A stretch of DNA of 64,000 nt from Paenibacillus agilis (GCF_007786455.1 NZ_VNJK01000003.1:186001-250000), one strand, 5' to 3'. Positions 25,600-34,325 are shown, counted from the stretch's first letter. Notes: a model not told the origin generated them from the sequence alone. Numbers and translations: made by a program.

Positions 25600-26628
25600 T
25601 TAAATGGAAGGACCATCCGCAAATTTAATAATTCGCATATTAGCGGCGGCACCAAGTGAAGTTCCAGCTGTAGTGACAATGGTTCGGGATCCACCAGAAA
25701 TGTTTCGCAATTGAATGGTGAAGGGAAGAAGTCCTACAGTAATGTTAATTAGTGCCCCTCCCGCAAAGTTTCCTCCAGTAGTGGAAGCATTTCCGAATGC
25801 GGAAATTTCCACTCCATTTTGCACCATTACAAATACACTGGTTGGACTGCCACTTATTAAGTTCACAGACCAGTCTACGTAATAAAGACCAGGTTCAATG
25901 ACAGTGATGGTGTCTGTTCCATTAAAGGTGAATGCCGTGCCCTGATTATCAGTAACAGCATCAAATACGACCGCTGTACCTCCTGCAATAGCCTGTGTAC
26001 CAAGAGAAACTCGCTGTAGCTCAATATAACTGGACAATACTGGACCTGCTGGCGCAGTTGGTCCTGTAACCCCAGTGACCCCTGTAACTCCTGTAGTTCC
26101 TGTCGCGCCTGTTATTCCAGTTGGGCCAGTAATACCTATTCCGGTAGCCCCTGAAGGACCTGTCGCTCCAGTTGGTCCGGTAGGTCCCGTGGCACCTGTA
26201 GCTCCCACTGCTCCATCCACCCCTGTTGCCCCTGAAGGTCCTGTCACACCTGTAGCTCCCGTGACCCCAGTAGGACCCGGTGGCCCTCCAGATGGACCGG
26301 TAGGTCCAGCAGGTCCTGTAGGACCAATAGAAATGGGCGTATTTAAAATGCTGCTAAGCTTACTGTCCAACAAATACTCCTTCTTGGTCAGTTCCCGGAT
26401 TGTATCGCGTACGCTCTCGTTTATCGTTAGTACGTCGCTAATTGTGGCTGGCGGAGAAGTAACGCCTGGTAAAGTTCCCAGCACATATTGCAGCTTCTCA
26501 CCCTCGGCATTCAATATATGGCTTAACCCTAGCTCTTCTAGTGCGATAGATGATAACAGCAATGTGATCGCATCATCACGTGTAACTGATATAACCGGTG
26601 TAATATTCGGAATATTAGACTGTGACAT
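25600..26628 (-). CDS. Collagen-like exosporium/spore-surface protein (BclA-type)
   Basis: The 342-residue protein has an N-terminal non-collagen region of about 100 residues. Some 30 Gly-X-Y triplets rich in GPTG, GATG and GVTG follow (about 103-200), then a C-terminal jelly-roll-like domain ([32 protein letters not shown]) as in BclA trimer heads. Such proteins form spore hair-like filaments. There is no signal peptide, as expected for assembly from the mother cell. It is divergent from the gene at 26867. Confidence 0.85.
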   Translation of the reverse strand: MSQSNIPNITPVISVTRDDAITLLLSSIALEELGLSHILNAEGEKLQYVLGTLPGVTSPPATISDVLTINESVRDTIRELTKKEYLLDSKLSSILNTPISIGPTGPAGPTGPSGGPPGPTGVTGATGVTGPSGATGVDGAVGATGATGPTGPTGATGPSGATGIGITGPTGITGATGTTGVTGVTGVTGPTAPAGPVLSSYIELQRVSLGTQAIAGGTAVVFDAVTDNQGTAFTFNGTDTITVIEPGLYYVDWSVNLISGSPTSVFVMVQNGVEISAFGNASTTGGNFAGGALINITVGLLPFTIQLRNISGGSRTIVTTAGTSLGAAANMRIIKFADGPSI

Positions 26629-26866
26629 GTTGAGCTCCTTTCACCCATGTAAGGGAAACTCTCTAATCGTTATATATTATTCTCGTAATAGTATTCTGAT
26701 ATAGTTACATGCATATTTACTATATTCATAATGAGGTACACTGCAACGTGGTATAACGTTTGAGTCTTATCGTATATTTTTCTTATTAGGGTTGTTAATT
26801 CGGTCTGCTAGATCACTTATATAGTAAGCACCGAGATGACGGTGCAACTAAAGGGAGGGATCTTGT

Positions 26867-27913
26867 ATGGCAGTTCTACTGAATGATGCAACGAAAACAG
26901 CGAGAACACCGAGTTGGGCATCGAAGGGCAATAGTACGGTGGTGAAAGGCGGAGGCTATGTATTTTACTCTGACAATCCTGAAGCAGTAGATTCGATTGA
27001 CTTGGCCGATGCTGGCAAGTGGTTGAGTCGAGATACGGTTACAGGCGCTGGACTCGTGTATTTATGGCATCACAACAAGACAGGCATTGCTATTAAGCAC
27101 GGCTTAACTATCTACAATCCCAATAACTTTGCGATTAAAGTTACCTCTAGCAATAACGGCAGAACGAATCATGCAGGCAATCCTGATTCAAGTGCTTGGA
27201 AAGATTATTTTTCTGGCGCAGGTGCGACCTCTGTTGTCATTAATCCTCTGGCATGGGGAACGATATTCCAAGCGACGATTCCTGCTGGGAATAACTTTGG
27301 TCTCGTTGCGCGTACGAATGTTACGAATAACAGCACTGGAGTAGCAGCCTCCGCCATATTTTACGACCTAGCATGGAATACGAATTCAGGGGGAGCTACT
27401 GCCTTTGCGAAAAACAAAGGTACAGAGATGAGACGCGGTAAAGCTCCGACTTATTATAATACGATTAATTTTGATACGCTTGCTCCGACTACGACAAACG
27501 GTGTAGCTTACCGAATTTGCGGTTCTACCGCTTATCCAGGTATTTTCGGTACCGATGATATTCCATTGGTCACTGATCCTGCACCAACAATTCCGGGGCA
27601 GAATCAAAATGTAACGGGTCTATTGGATGGTGGTTACGGACAGCAAATGTCCGTTACGATGAAAATTCAAAACACGACTTCAACAGCACGAAAATTCCGA
27701 ATATTTATGGGGCGGACGACTGGATTCTATGCCTTCCCGTTTGTAAATATGGCGGGTACTTCGGTCTATCACAACTGGGTTGGCGGTGGCAGTTATGTAG
27801 ATATGATTGAGACGGCCAATCTCGCACCAGGCGCTACAGAAACGGTATCGTTCTTCTTAGTTATACCAGCCATTTCGACGACTCCATTTGTGGTTGGTGC
27901 TCGAACGATTTAA
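26867..27913 (+). CDS. Conserved-looking protein of unknown function, possibly spore-surface
   Basis: The 348-residue, mostly beta protein is rich in N, T and G and has no signal peptide or membrane helix. It contains TVVKGGGYVFYSDNPEAVDS, an early GLTIYNPNNF segment and late SVTMKIQNTTSTARKFRIFM, like beta-sandwich repeats. AAAGGGAGG precedes the ATG. It is divergent from the collagen-like gene, and the lack of an export signal fits a mother-cell-assembled coat or exosporium component, but that is inference. A strong terminator follows. Confidence 0.7.
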   Translation: MAVLLNDATKTARTPSWASKGNSTVVKGGGYVFYSDNPEAVDSIDLADAGKWLSRDTVTGAGLVYLWHHNKTGIAIKHGLTIYNPNNFAIKVTSSNNGRTNHAGNPDSSAWKDYFSGAGATSVVINPLAWGTIFQATIPAGNNFGLVARTNVTNNSTGVAASAIFYDLAWNTNSGGATAFAKNKGTEMRRGKAPTYYNTINFDTLAPTTTNGVAYRICGSTAYPGIFGTDDIPLVTDPAPTIPGQNQNVTGLLDGGYGQQMSVTMKIQNTTSTARKFRIFMGRTTGFYAFPFVNMAGTSVYHNWVGGGSYVDMIETANLAPGATETVSFFLVIPAISTTPFVVGARTI

Positions 27914-27934
27914 TAGAACCAGATATGCTGATGC

Positions 27935-27968
27935 GACAGAGGGCGAAAGCCCTCTGTTTGCTTTTTTT
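27935..27968 (+). terminator. Terminator after the 26867 gene
   Basis: ACAGAGGGC, a GAAA loop and GCCCTCTGT form a near-ideal hairpin, with a T-rich tail of about 12 nt. Confidence 0.9.
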
Positions 27969-28059
27969 TCAATGTTCTATGAAGCTTTCGGGGGATCTCA
28001 AACATTTACAAATGAAATGCGTATAAAAGTTACCTAGCCGAGGAGGTATTCTATTAAAA

Positions 28060-28563
28060 ATGAGATTTTTCGCTTTGTTTATTGCAGCAGTAGTAGGCTT
28101 GCTTCTAGTGGGTTGCTCTGCAAATTCTCCCCAAGACAAAATTAAAGACAATGCGGCAAGCCAACCGGAAAATAAAAAGGCTCAATTTGATCCTAATTTT
28201 ACACCGGCTGTTCTTATTCAACCTGATGATTATAAAGATGACAAAGAGAAGCAAAGCATAGCCAATGGACTTGTTATTACGCTTCAAGCTCTTGTTGACC
28301 GCGATAAGGAAAAATTCGATGCTAATTTTGTTGATCCAAAGAAAGCTGAAACGTATCATTATTTATTTGATCCAGAGGTACAATACCGTTTCGACAGCTT
28401 TGAGATCGTTCAGTTTGTGAATCCTACTAAGGCTCATGTAACGGTGAAGTACAGTGGAAATACGATCGCAGAAGGTGTAGAGGAAGCATTATTTAGTCGC
28501 AATGCTACGTATTTTCTAGAGAAAACCAAAGAGGGGCAATGGAAGGTGACAGACATCGATTAA
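28060..28563 (+). CDS. Lipoprotein, unknown function
   Basis: The 167-residue protein has lipobox LLVGC (Cys19), a polar linker (SANSPQDKIKDNAASQ) and an NTF2/Cystatin-like-looking domain ending TYFLEKTKEGQWKVTDID, common in exported stress proteins. GGAGGT lies about 12 nt before the ATG. It sits between the spore-surface genes and the sigma-factor operon; whether it is a target of that sigma factor is untested. Confidence 0.75.
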   Translation: MRFFALFIAAVVGLLLVGCSANSPQDKIKDNAASQPENKKAQFDPNFTPAVLIQPDDYKDDKEKQSIANGLVITLQALVDRDKEKFDANFVDPKKAETYHYLFDPEVQYRFDSFEIVQFVNPTKAHVTVKYSGNTIAEGVEEALFSRNATYFLEKTKEGQWKVTDID

Positions 28564-28627
28564 AGTATTTTTTCTCTTACTAAAAGGAAAAAAGAATGAA
28601 GAAAATGGTGCGATTTAGGAGGTTTTA

Positions 28628-28684
28628 TGGTATAATAATAGAGTAAGTGAAGAGCAAATTGATCCGATTGGGTCCTTTTTTTTG
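28628..28684 (+). promoter_or_regulatory. Extended -10 promoter and early hairpin upstream of sigO-like gene
   Basis: TGGTATAAT (28628-28636) is a good extended -10; no clear -35 is present at 17 bp. Only about 25 nt later GATCC/GGGTC pairs around GATT and is followed by nine T residues, a short intrinsic terminator. It could act as a leader attenuator for the sigma operon, or the two may belong to unrelated transcripts. Confidence 0.4.
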
Positions 28685-28774
28685 CTCATAAAATAGAACA
28701 AATGTTCTCATTTAGGTTGTTTTTACCGCCATGCTTCTCACTTTACTATTGAAGAAGACTAAGGAGGTGTGTGA

Positions 28775-29377
28775 ATGCTAAATGAAGATCAGATGAATCG
28801 ATTTACCGCTTTTAAAAGAAAGAATAATGTCCTTTTTGATGACCGCGTTATACAAGAATTCTTCTCTCATGGACGTAATGTTGAGCTGTTGTTACTTACA
28901 CTGGAAGGAGATTGTGTTAGCAAACGGCAATTGGAGGACAACTTCCGCAAGCATTTCTTCCGCATTCGATTCGTTAAATATTTGGTTTCCACGATTAAGT
29001 TCTGTGCGATTGATCAATTCCGATTCAACCAACGAAATGATACACGTCATCCGCTCATTTTTGACCAACCTACGATGGACGATCAGTCCACGGCTACACT
29101 AGGTGAATTGCTCTGCTCACAAGTTGAGCAAACGACCAATTCTTTGATTTCAGACCCAGAGCAATTCATAGATGATATTTCGAACGAGACATTAGAATCT
29201 GCTTATTCCCAGCTCACTCCACATCAGAAGGTAGTCATTACGCTAGGTTACGGCATGTCTTATCGAGACAATGAGATTGCCAAGATGCTGGGAGTTTCGC
29301 CTCAAGCCGTCGGCAAATCTCGCAATGCTGCCCTTAAGAAAATGCGAGCATCCATATCAATGAAGGAGGTGATGTAA
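28775..29377 (+). CDS. sigO: SigO (YvrI)-like sigma factor subunit
   Basis: The 200-residue protein has a C-terminal sigma region 4 helix-turn-helix (about 145-190: LTPHQKVVITLGYGMSYRDN, EIAKMLGVSPQAVGKSRNAA) and a divergent N-terminus. In B. subtilis, SigO supplies the -35-binding part of a two-subunit sigma factor and RsoA the -10-binding part. The two genes that follow are YvrJ-like and RsoA-like, so the whole cassette is present. GGAGGTG precedes ATG 28775. The symbol is by analogy. Confidence 0.75.
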   Translation: MLNEDQMNRFTAFKRKNNVLFDDRVIQEFFSHGRNVELLLLTLEGDCVSKRQLEDNFRKHFFRIRFVKYLVSTIKFCAIDQFRFNQRNDTRHPLIFDQPTMDDQSTATLGELLCSQVEQTTNSLISDPEQFIDDISNETLESAYSQLTPHQKVVITLGYGMSYRDNEIAKMLGVSPQAVGKSRNAALKKMRASISMKEVM

Positions 29378-29378
29378 G

Positions 29379-29567
29379 ATGGATAATCAGTCGATGTTTC
29401 CTTCCGATTTATTGTCGGCCATAAGCCAGGTAGGATTTCCAATCGTGTTGACGGGATATTTGCTGCTGCGGTTTGAGAAGAAGTTGGATATTCTCACAGA
29501 AACGATCAAAAACTTAACAGACGTAGTCTCTGCGAAAAGGGAGGATGATTCAAAACGTGACCGATGA
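29379..29567 (+). CDS. yvrJ: YvrJ-family small membrane protein
   Basis: The 62-residue protein has one membrane helix in VGFPIVLTGYLLLRFEKKLD, followed by a short coiled-coil (LTETIKNLTDVVSAKRED). This is the compact YvrJ pattern known next to sigO-rsoA in B. subtilis. It starts 2 nt after the sigO-like stop with GGAGGTG in that gene's end, and overlaps the following rsoA-like gene, so the three form one operon. Confidence 0.75.
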   Translation: MDNQSMFPSDLLSAISQVGFPIVLTGYLLLRFEKKLDILTETIKNLTDVVSAKREDDSKRDR

Positions 29568-29820
29568 ATTGTTCGATTTAGTAGAACTTGCACATCGCGG
29601 TGATAAGGATGCGCTGATGTCCATTATTAGCCTGTTCACACCTGTTATTAATTCTGTTCGCTGTAAGACCAAGTATGATAGGCAGGATGATCTTGCTCAG
29701 AGCATCAATGAGATCGTCATTAAAAAAATTATGGCCTACGATCTGACCACCACGCTCGATTTCACCTCGTTTTGCAAATTACGTACAGCACATATACTTG
29801 ATACAAATAAAAAGGGTTAA
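29545..29820 (+). CDS. rsoA: RsoA-like sigma co-subunit
   Basis: The 91-residue helical protein (VELAHRGDKDALMSIISLFT, RQDDLAQSINEIVIKKIMAY) resembles sigma region 2, as in RsoA, the partner of SigO. It contains no region 4. The start is ATG 29545 or GTG 29557; the AAAGGGAGG lies directly against the first and 12 nt from the second. It overlaps yvrJ by 23 nt. A terminator follows. Confidence 0.7.
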   Translation: MIQNVTDELFDLVELAHRGDKDALMSIISLFTPVINSVRCKTKYDRQDDLAQSINEIVIKKIMAYDLTTTLDFTSFCKLRTAHILDTNKKG

Positions 29821-29824
29821 TGTT

Positions 29825-29856
29825 CAGGATGGTTGATCAGCCGTCCTGCTTGTTTT
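29825..29856 (+). terminator. Terminator of the sigO-yvrJ-rsoA operon
   Basis: CAGGATGGTTGATCAGCCGTCCTG is a self-complementary stretch with GT pairs, followed by CTTGTTTT. Confidence 0.7.
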
Positions 29857-29897
29857 GAATAGGAGTTGAACGAGGGTGATTCGAATGCTGCATGTGT

Positions 29898-29930
29898 AGA
29901 AGCCTTAGGGGGCCCCGAGGCTTCTTTATT
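29898..29930. terminator. Second hairpin between convergent genes
   Basis: AGAAGCCT and AGGCTTCT pair around a GGGGGCCCC-rich loop, then TTATT. It separates the sigma operon from the minus-strand gene fragment at 29926. Confidence 0.6.
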
Positions 29931-30179
29931 GTGCTTCGGCGTGTGAGTTCTTTTGCGTAGGATACAGGCCAAATGATATTTCATCGATGTAGGGATGAAC
30001 AATTAATTTGGTGCCATCTATTTTTTGATACACATAGACAACTCCGATGCTTTGTTCGGTATTGGGAACCCCTCTTTGGTCAATGCGTAATGAAAATAGG
30101 TTTCGTACACATAGTAGGAGCCGACAATTAGAACGATAGCAATTAGAATGGCAGCCGGACCTTTTTTCAACATAATCAT
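29926..30179 (-). pseudogene. Frameshifted small membrane-protein gene
   Basis: From ATG 30179 the frame encodes a membrane helix (AAILIAIVLIVGSYYVYETY) and reads to about 30040. A different frame then continues with VYVYQKIDGTKLIVHPYIDE to the stop at 29926. A single indel near 30040 would restore a protein of about 85 residues. GAGGGAAATG lies upstream. It is either a recent pseudogene or a sequence error. Confidence 0.6.
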
Positions 30180-30466
30180 CATTTCCCTCATATTTAAATT
30201 TATAAAACGTGATGGATGTAGATAATGATGTTCTATGGATGTAAAGTTTCGCAAAGCAAGCATGAACTTGATTTATTGCTTTGACTCTTAATAAGACGTT
30301 AGTTTGTATATTAGGTTGCAGGTACATGGATGGATGATTGAGTTTCGAGCAAGATTTTAAGGAGCGTGTTTAATGCTGCTAAATGAAGAGAGATGCCCCT
30401 AAGCCCATTTCAATGGCGCTTGAGACATCTCTTGTTGCTATATTTATAGCTATGCTTAGAATAAAA

Positions 30467-30985
30467 TTAACGCAATGCCTCAACCAAGCTGTGTCCGAAT
30501 GCTTTAGCACCGTCTGGACCATCGCTAGTAATAATATCGTTGTGAGCAACGACATGCTCAGAGACATAGTCGACATTGTTATTTTTCAATGCGTTGATCA
30601 TCACATCGACGGGATAGCAAGTAGCTGCTCGTCCAGCAAGCAAGCCTGTTTCCACAACGGATACAGAGCCAGCGCAAATGCCTGCTACGAGTACTTGCTG
30701 CTCATGGGCTTCTTTCAAATAGCTGATAAGTGCTTCGTTGCCCCAAAGGTGATCGATCGTGCCAGAACCGCCGATTACAGCCACAGCGTCATATTGGTTA
30801 GCGGCAGTATCAGAGAAGATCGCTTCCGAGTTCACTTTTCCTTCATAGTCGCCTGTAATTTCACCAACTACCGTGCTTGCAATCGTCACTTCAACGCCTG
30901 CTTGCTCCAATACTTCTTGCGGATGAAAACATTCATCTTCATTAAAACGCTCGGGTGGTATAATAAACAATACTTTTTTATTCAT
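30467..30985 (-). CDS. DJ-1/PfpI family protein
   Basis: The 172-residue protein shows the class I glutamine-amidotransferase-like fold: KKVLFIIPPERFNEDE, AVAVIGGSG and the nucleophile elbow GICAGSV with its Cys. The family includes glyoxalases, deglycases and chaperone-like stress proteins; substrate unknown. AGGAGGAATT precedes ATG 30985. It is divergent from the HxlR regulator, which probably controls it. Confidence 0.85.
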   Translation of the reverse strand: MNKKVLFIIPPERFNEDECFHPQEVLEQAGVEVTIASTVVGEITGDYEGKVNSEAIFSDTAANQYDAVAVIGGSGTIDHLWGNEALISYLKEAHEQQVLVAGICAGSVSVVETGLLAGRAATCYPVDVMINALKNNNVDYVSEHVVAHNDIITSDGPDGAKAFGHSLVEALR

Positions 30986-31080
30986 GTGTAATTCCTCCTA
31001 GTTGTGAATGAATCGTTGTAAGATTACTTACACTTTAACGCTGATTTTCTAAACTGTGAAGAATGCACTATTTTGTGCGG

Positions 31081-31100
31081 AAGTTACCTGAAGGTTACTT
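31081..31100. promoter_or_regulatory. Candidate HxlR operator between pfpI and hxlR-type genes
   Basis: AAGTTACCTGAAGGTTACTT is a 20-bp imperfect palindrome (AAGT.ACCT..AGGT.ACTT) in the divergent intergenic region. Its symmetry and location suit binding of the dimeric HxlR regulator. Inferred only. Confidence 0.5.
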
Positions 31101-31130
31101 TTGCGTAGGACAAGGAGTTAACGAGCATCG

Positions 31131-31517
31131 ATGTCAGATACATTACGAGAAGAAATTAAACAGAAAATATGGAACGGTGATTTTAACTGTGAAAAAGAAC
31201 TGACGTTATCCATTTTGAGCGGCAAATGGAAAGTCGTTATTTTATGGCACCTAGGTGTAGAGGGGCCTCATCGCTTTAGTGATTTGCAGAAGTTGTTCCC
31301 TAAAATCTCGCACAAAATATTAACGAACCAACTGCGTGAACTGATGGAAGACGGGATCGTTCATCGGGAGGTTTATCCTGAATCTCCACCGAAAGTCGAG
31401 TACTCGATGACAGAGCTGGGCATGACCATTTTGCCTATCGTTGAAATGATGTATGACTGGGGCAAGAAGCGGATGATCGAGATTAAGCGAGAAATCGGAA
31501 GTCCTGAACGTGAATAA
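31131..31517 (+). CDS. HxlR-family winged-helix regulator
   Basis: The 128-residue protein contains the HxlR signature: [20 protein letters not shown], then [20 protein letters not shown] and the wing [20 protein letters not shown]. Members often sense electrophiles through an N-terminal Cys, and one is present (NCEKE). It is divergent from the DJ-1/PfpI gene, a common regulator-target pairing. AAGGAG lies 13 nt before the ATG, slightly far. Confidence 0.9.
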   Translation: MSDTLREEIKQKIWNGDFNCEKELTLSILSGKWKVVILWHLGVEGPHRFSDLQKLFPKISHKILTNQLRELMEDGIVHREVYPESPPKVEYSMTELGMTILPIVEMMYDWGKKRMIEIKREIGSPERE

Positions 31518-31527
31518 GCTAGCTCTC

Positions 31528-31998
31528 TCAAATGGTTGCGTAAATAAATAAGGCTAGGATGACAATAGAGAAGATCGTAAACGGCTTCTTACTTAGTCTT
31601 TTGTGTGCCACCCAAAATCCATAAGAGCATACTAGGGCAATGCTAGTATAAGCCAACATAAATAGCATTCCTTCTGGAGAAAATACAAACCATATCGTAG
31701 TGAAAGCAAGGAATCCCATCATTATGGGAACTAACATAACGGGGATGAATCCTAGGATGACAAAGAGTAGAGTCTGCAGCCAAAAGGAATATCTATTTAG
31801 GGAACGAAGAACAGCTACTGCAATGGAGTATAGAAGAAGTCCGACTGTGAAAAAGGCAGGTGCAGTCCACGTTATTAGCTTGTTAATCTCATTAAATGTT
31901 TCCCCGTATAAAGCCCAAAGAGAAGCTATATAAACGATTATCCCTGTTAAGTAACCGGTAACGGCAGCCCATATGTAAAATAAATCTGATCGCTTCAT
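31528..31998 (-). CDS. Multi-pass membrane protein, unknown
   Basis: The 156-residue protein has about five predicted helices (8-30, 40-65, 70-95, 98-122, 132-155) and no recognisable family signature. GGGAGGT precedes ATG 31998. It converges on the HxlR gene with only 10 bp between stops. Confidence 0.65.
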   Translation of the reverse strand: MKRSDLFYIWAAVTGYLTGIIVYIASLWALYGETFNEINKLITWTAPAFFTVGLLLYSIAVAVLRSLNRYSFWLQTLLFVILGFIPVMLVPIMMGFLAFTTIWFVFSPEGMLFMLAYTSIALVCSYGFWVAHKRLSKKPFTIFSIVILALFIYATI

Positions 31999-32290
31999 GT
32001 CAAAAACCTCCCGAATGCATGTATGAATGGATGAATATACAATTTAGTGGCAATCAATATACGTGAACTTTGTATAAGATGTTTCCTTTTGAGTGGCACA
32101 TGAATTTCATGGAGAAGAGCCTAACCTGACTTACTGCCGGGCTAGGCTTTTTTGTGTATGGATTGAAGTTACGACTTCGAAGTATACGTTCATTTTTTTA
32201 GAAATAACAACTCGATAGCCTCAGTGATGGCTCAACTCGCGCACATTGAATCGGACTTAACTTCTAACTATGCTTTTCAATTGCTTCCTC
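31999..32290. other. Intergenic region with orphan terminator hairpin
   Basis: At 32117-32155 AGCCTAACC and GGGCTAGGCT pair, followed by TTTTTTG on the plus strand. No plus-strand gene is nearby to its left, so it may be the relic of a lost gene. No coding sequence is supported. Confidence 0.4.
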
Positions 32291-32473
32291 TAACGAACGC
32301 TATTGACGTTATGTTTACGAAATTGTACACAATAGAATTTTAACGGTTACGAGAGAGCTTGTTTCAGTAATGATAGGGAAGAACATTGATTTATTAGATA
32401 AATAAGCTCAATGATACCCGTTGTATTTAAAAATAAGCAAATATAAGCCGAATAGCCTCTATGGCAACCGTTA
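32291..32473. repeat. 183-bp intergenic repeat with terminal inverted repeats, copy 2
   Basis: It has the same length and overall order as 284-466. It starts TAACGAACGC and ends GCAACCGTTA, with shared internal AAATAAGCTCA, ACCCGTT and AATAGCCTCT. Divergence between copies is substantial, indicating age. Confidence 0.6.
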
Positions 32474-32543
32474 GCGTCACGCAATCGACCATGCCGATAG
32501 AGATAGAGCTGCTGCCAATTGAACATTTTAATACACAGCTAAT

Positions 32544-33539
32544 CTAATCAACAGAACCGGATTTAAGCTGCTGTTTGAATTGGGCTGTTAGTAATGGCAC
32601 GACTTCAAATAAATCACCTACGATGCCATAATCGGCAATTTGAAAGATAGGAGCATCTGGGTCTTTATTGATTGCAATAATAACCCGTGATTGGCTCATG
32701 CCTGCGACATGCTGAATCGCGCCGCTAATGCCACAGGCGATGTATAGCTCGGGCGTGACGACCTTGCCCGTCTGGCCGATCTGCAGTGCATAGTCGCAAT
32801 AGCCCGCGTCGCAGGCACCGCGAGATGCGCCGACTGCGCCGTTCAGCACTTCGGCCAACTCTTCGATTGGCTTGAAGCCTGCTGCGCTTTTGACGCCGCG
32901 CCCACCCGAGATGACGATCTTCGCTTCGCTCAGATCGACTCGTCCTGCTGCTTGTGTGACGACATCTCGAATGAAAGTGCGCAGTGTTGAGGCGGGGTAG
33001 GCGATGTTTACTACAGGTGCGGTGCGTCCTGTCTCATAAGACGGGAGCGGGAAATTGTTCGGTCGGACGGTGACGACGGACTGGGCAGAGGTGAACGTCC
33101 GCTGCTCGAATGCTTTGCCAGCGTAAATGGGACGAGTGTAGAGGATGCTGCCACTTGCAGCATCGGTTTCCAAAGCGATGATGTCAGAGATTTGGCCAGC
33201 TTGCAGCGAAGCCGCGGATAGCGGAGCAAGGTCTTTGCCGATGGAGGTGTGGCCGAAAAAGATTGCCTTTGGCTGGGCAGCTTGAATGACCGCTTGCAGC
33301 GAAGCATCGTAAGCTTCGGCGTTATAGTGTGTTAGGTCGTTGTGCTCGACGACATATACATGATCTGCTCCATAAGCGGCGAGCTCGTTGGCGAAGCGGG
33401 ATACATCGCTTCCGATTAAGACAGAGGCAACCGTTGAGCCTTCCCCTGAAGCTTGCCGTGCAGCAGTAATGACCTCGAAGGATACTTGCCGCAAGGCACC
33501 TCCTTTTACTTCAGCTATCGCGAGATATACAGTAGTCAT
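32544..33539 (-). CDS. etfA: Electron transfer flavoprotein alpha subunit
   Basis: The 331-residue protein has an N-terminal nucleotide-fold domain (1-190) and the FAD-binding C-terminus with the family signature: SGGRGVKS, VGASRGACDAGYC, YIACGISGAIQHVAGMSQS, VIIAINKDPDAPIFQIADYG. With EtfB it takes electrons from acyl-CoA dehydrogenases such as the divergently encoded FadE and passes them to the quinone pool. It lies 21 nt after etfB and is co-transcribed. Confidence 0.95.
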   Translation of the reverse strand: MTTVYLAIAEVKGGALRQVSFEVITAARQASGEGSTVASVLIGSDVSRFANELAAYGADHVYVVEHNDLTHYNAEAYDASLQAVIQAAQPKAIFFGHTSIGKDLAPLSAASLQAGQISDIIALETDAASGSILYTRPIYAGKAFEQRTFTSAQSVVTVRPNNFPLPSYETGRTAPVVNIAYPASTLRTFIRDVVTQAAGRVDLSEAKIVISGGRGVKSAAGFKPIEELAEVLNGAVGASRGACDAGYCDYALQIGQTGKVVTPELYIACGISGAIQHVAGMSQSRVIIAINKDPDAPIFQIADYGIVGDLFEVVPLLTAQFKQQLKSGSVD

Positions 33540-33560
33540 GCTTTCAACGCCTCCTTAACG

Positions 33561-34325
33561 TTAAGTGAATAGCTTGGCTTCCGTTTGCAGCAGTCCAATA
33601 AGCTGCTGGACTTGCTCCGCTGGAGCACCTGATAAACGCTTACCTGCCTGACGTGGCGGAGGAGTGGACACCGAAACACGTGCGGTGAGCGGCTGGCTGT
33701 GGATTGAGTCGAAGTCCGAAAGCGATAGCTGCTGCAAAGGCTTACGCTTTGCTTTCATGATGCCTTGTAATGACGGATAGCGAGGCTCGTTCAGCCCTTG
33801 TTGAGCGGTAAATAGAGCAGGCAATGCCGCTGTAAGCTGCTCGGTATCGCCTTCTGCGTCACGCTCAATTTCAGCTTGCCCGCCTTGGATGACAAGCTTC
33901 GTAATTGAACCTACATGAGGGATGCTTAATAACTTGGCGAGTCGAATCGCAACCTGCCCACTTCCGTTATCGACGGAGAAATTGCCGCCAAGAATAAGGT
34001 CGAATATTTGCTGGCTCACGTACGCATGAAGAATTTGTGCGACAGCGTGCTCATCAAGCGCGGCTCCTTCATCGCTAATAAGAACGGCTTCATCTGCACC
34101 CATTGCCAATGCGGTGCGAAGTGCTTCAGTAGCTCGTTCAGGGCCTATTGCAATGACCGTTACTTTCCCACCGTGCTCGTCACGAAGCTGAATAGCTTGT
34201 TCTACCGCATATTCATCATAGGGGTTGAGCACGAACTTAACGCCATCTTCCGAGATCGATCCCTGCTCGATAACAATCTTCTCTTCGGTATCGAAAGTCT
34301 GTTTCGCCAACACGATAATGTTCAT
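33561..34325 (-). CDS. etfB: Electron transfer flavoprotein beta subunit
   Basis: The 254-residue protein begins MNIIVLAKQTFDTEEKIVIE and carries NPYDEYAVEQAIQLRD and the AMP-binding ILGGNFSVDNGSGQVAIRLA region of EtfB/FixA. ATG 34325 follows AAGGAG at about 11 nt; the upstream ATG at 34346 precedes that site and is unlikely. It is the first gene of the etfBA operon, divergent from the fad remnant and fadE. Confidence 0.93.
   Translation of the reverse strand: MNIIVLAKQTFDTEEKIVIEQGSISEDGVKFVLNPYDEYAVEQAIQLRDEHGGKVTVIAIGPERATEALRTALAMGADEAVLISDEGAALDEHAVAQILHAYVSQQIFDLILGGNFSVDNGSGQVAIRLAKLLSIPHVGSITKLVIQGGQAEIERDAEGDTEQLTAALPALFTAQQGLNEPRYPSLQGIMKAKRKPLQQLSLSDFDSIHSQPLTARVSVSTPPPRQAGKRLSGAPAEQVQQLIGLLQTEAKLFT

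Noticed and set aside
26040-26340. Short tandem repeats that could suggest a CRISPR or satellite
   Set aside because: These are the 9-bp-periodic codons of the collagen-like triplets, with no spacers.
26075-26704. Long plus-strand open frame rich in Pro-Val-Ala
   Set aside because: It is the antisense of the Gly-X-Y repeat region; the repeated GGx codons give a stop-free complement. No ribosome site.
30383-30991. 202-codon plus-strand open frame
   Set aside because: Antisense of the DJ-1/PfpI gene.
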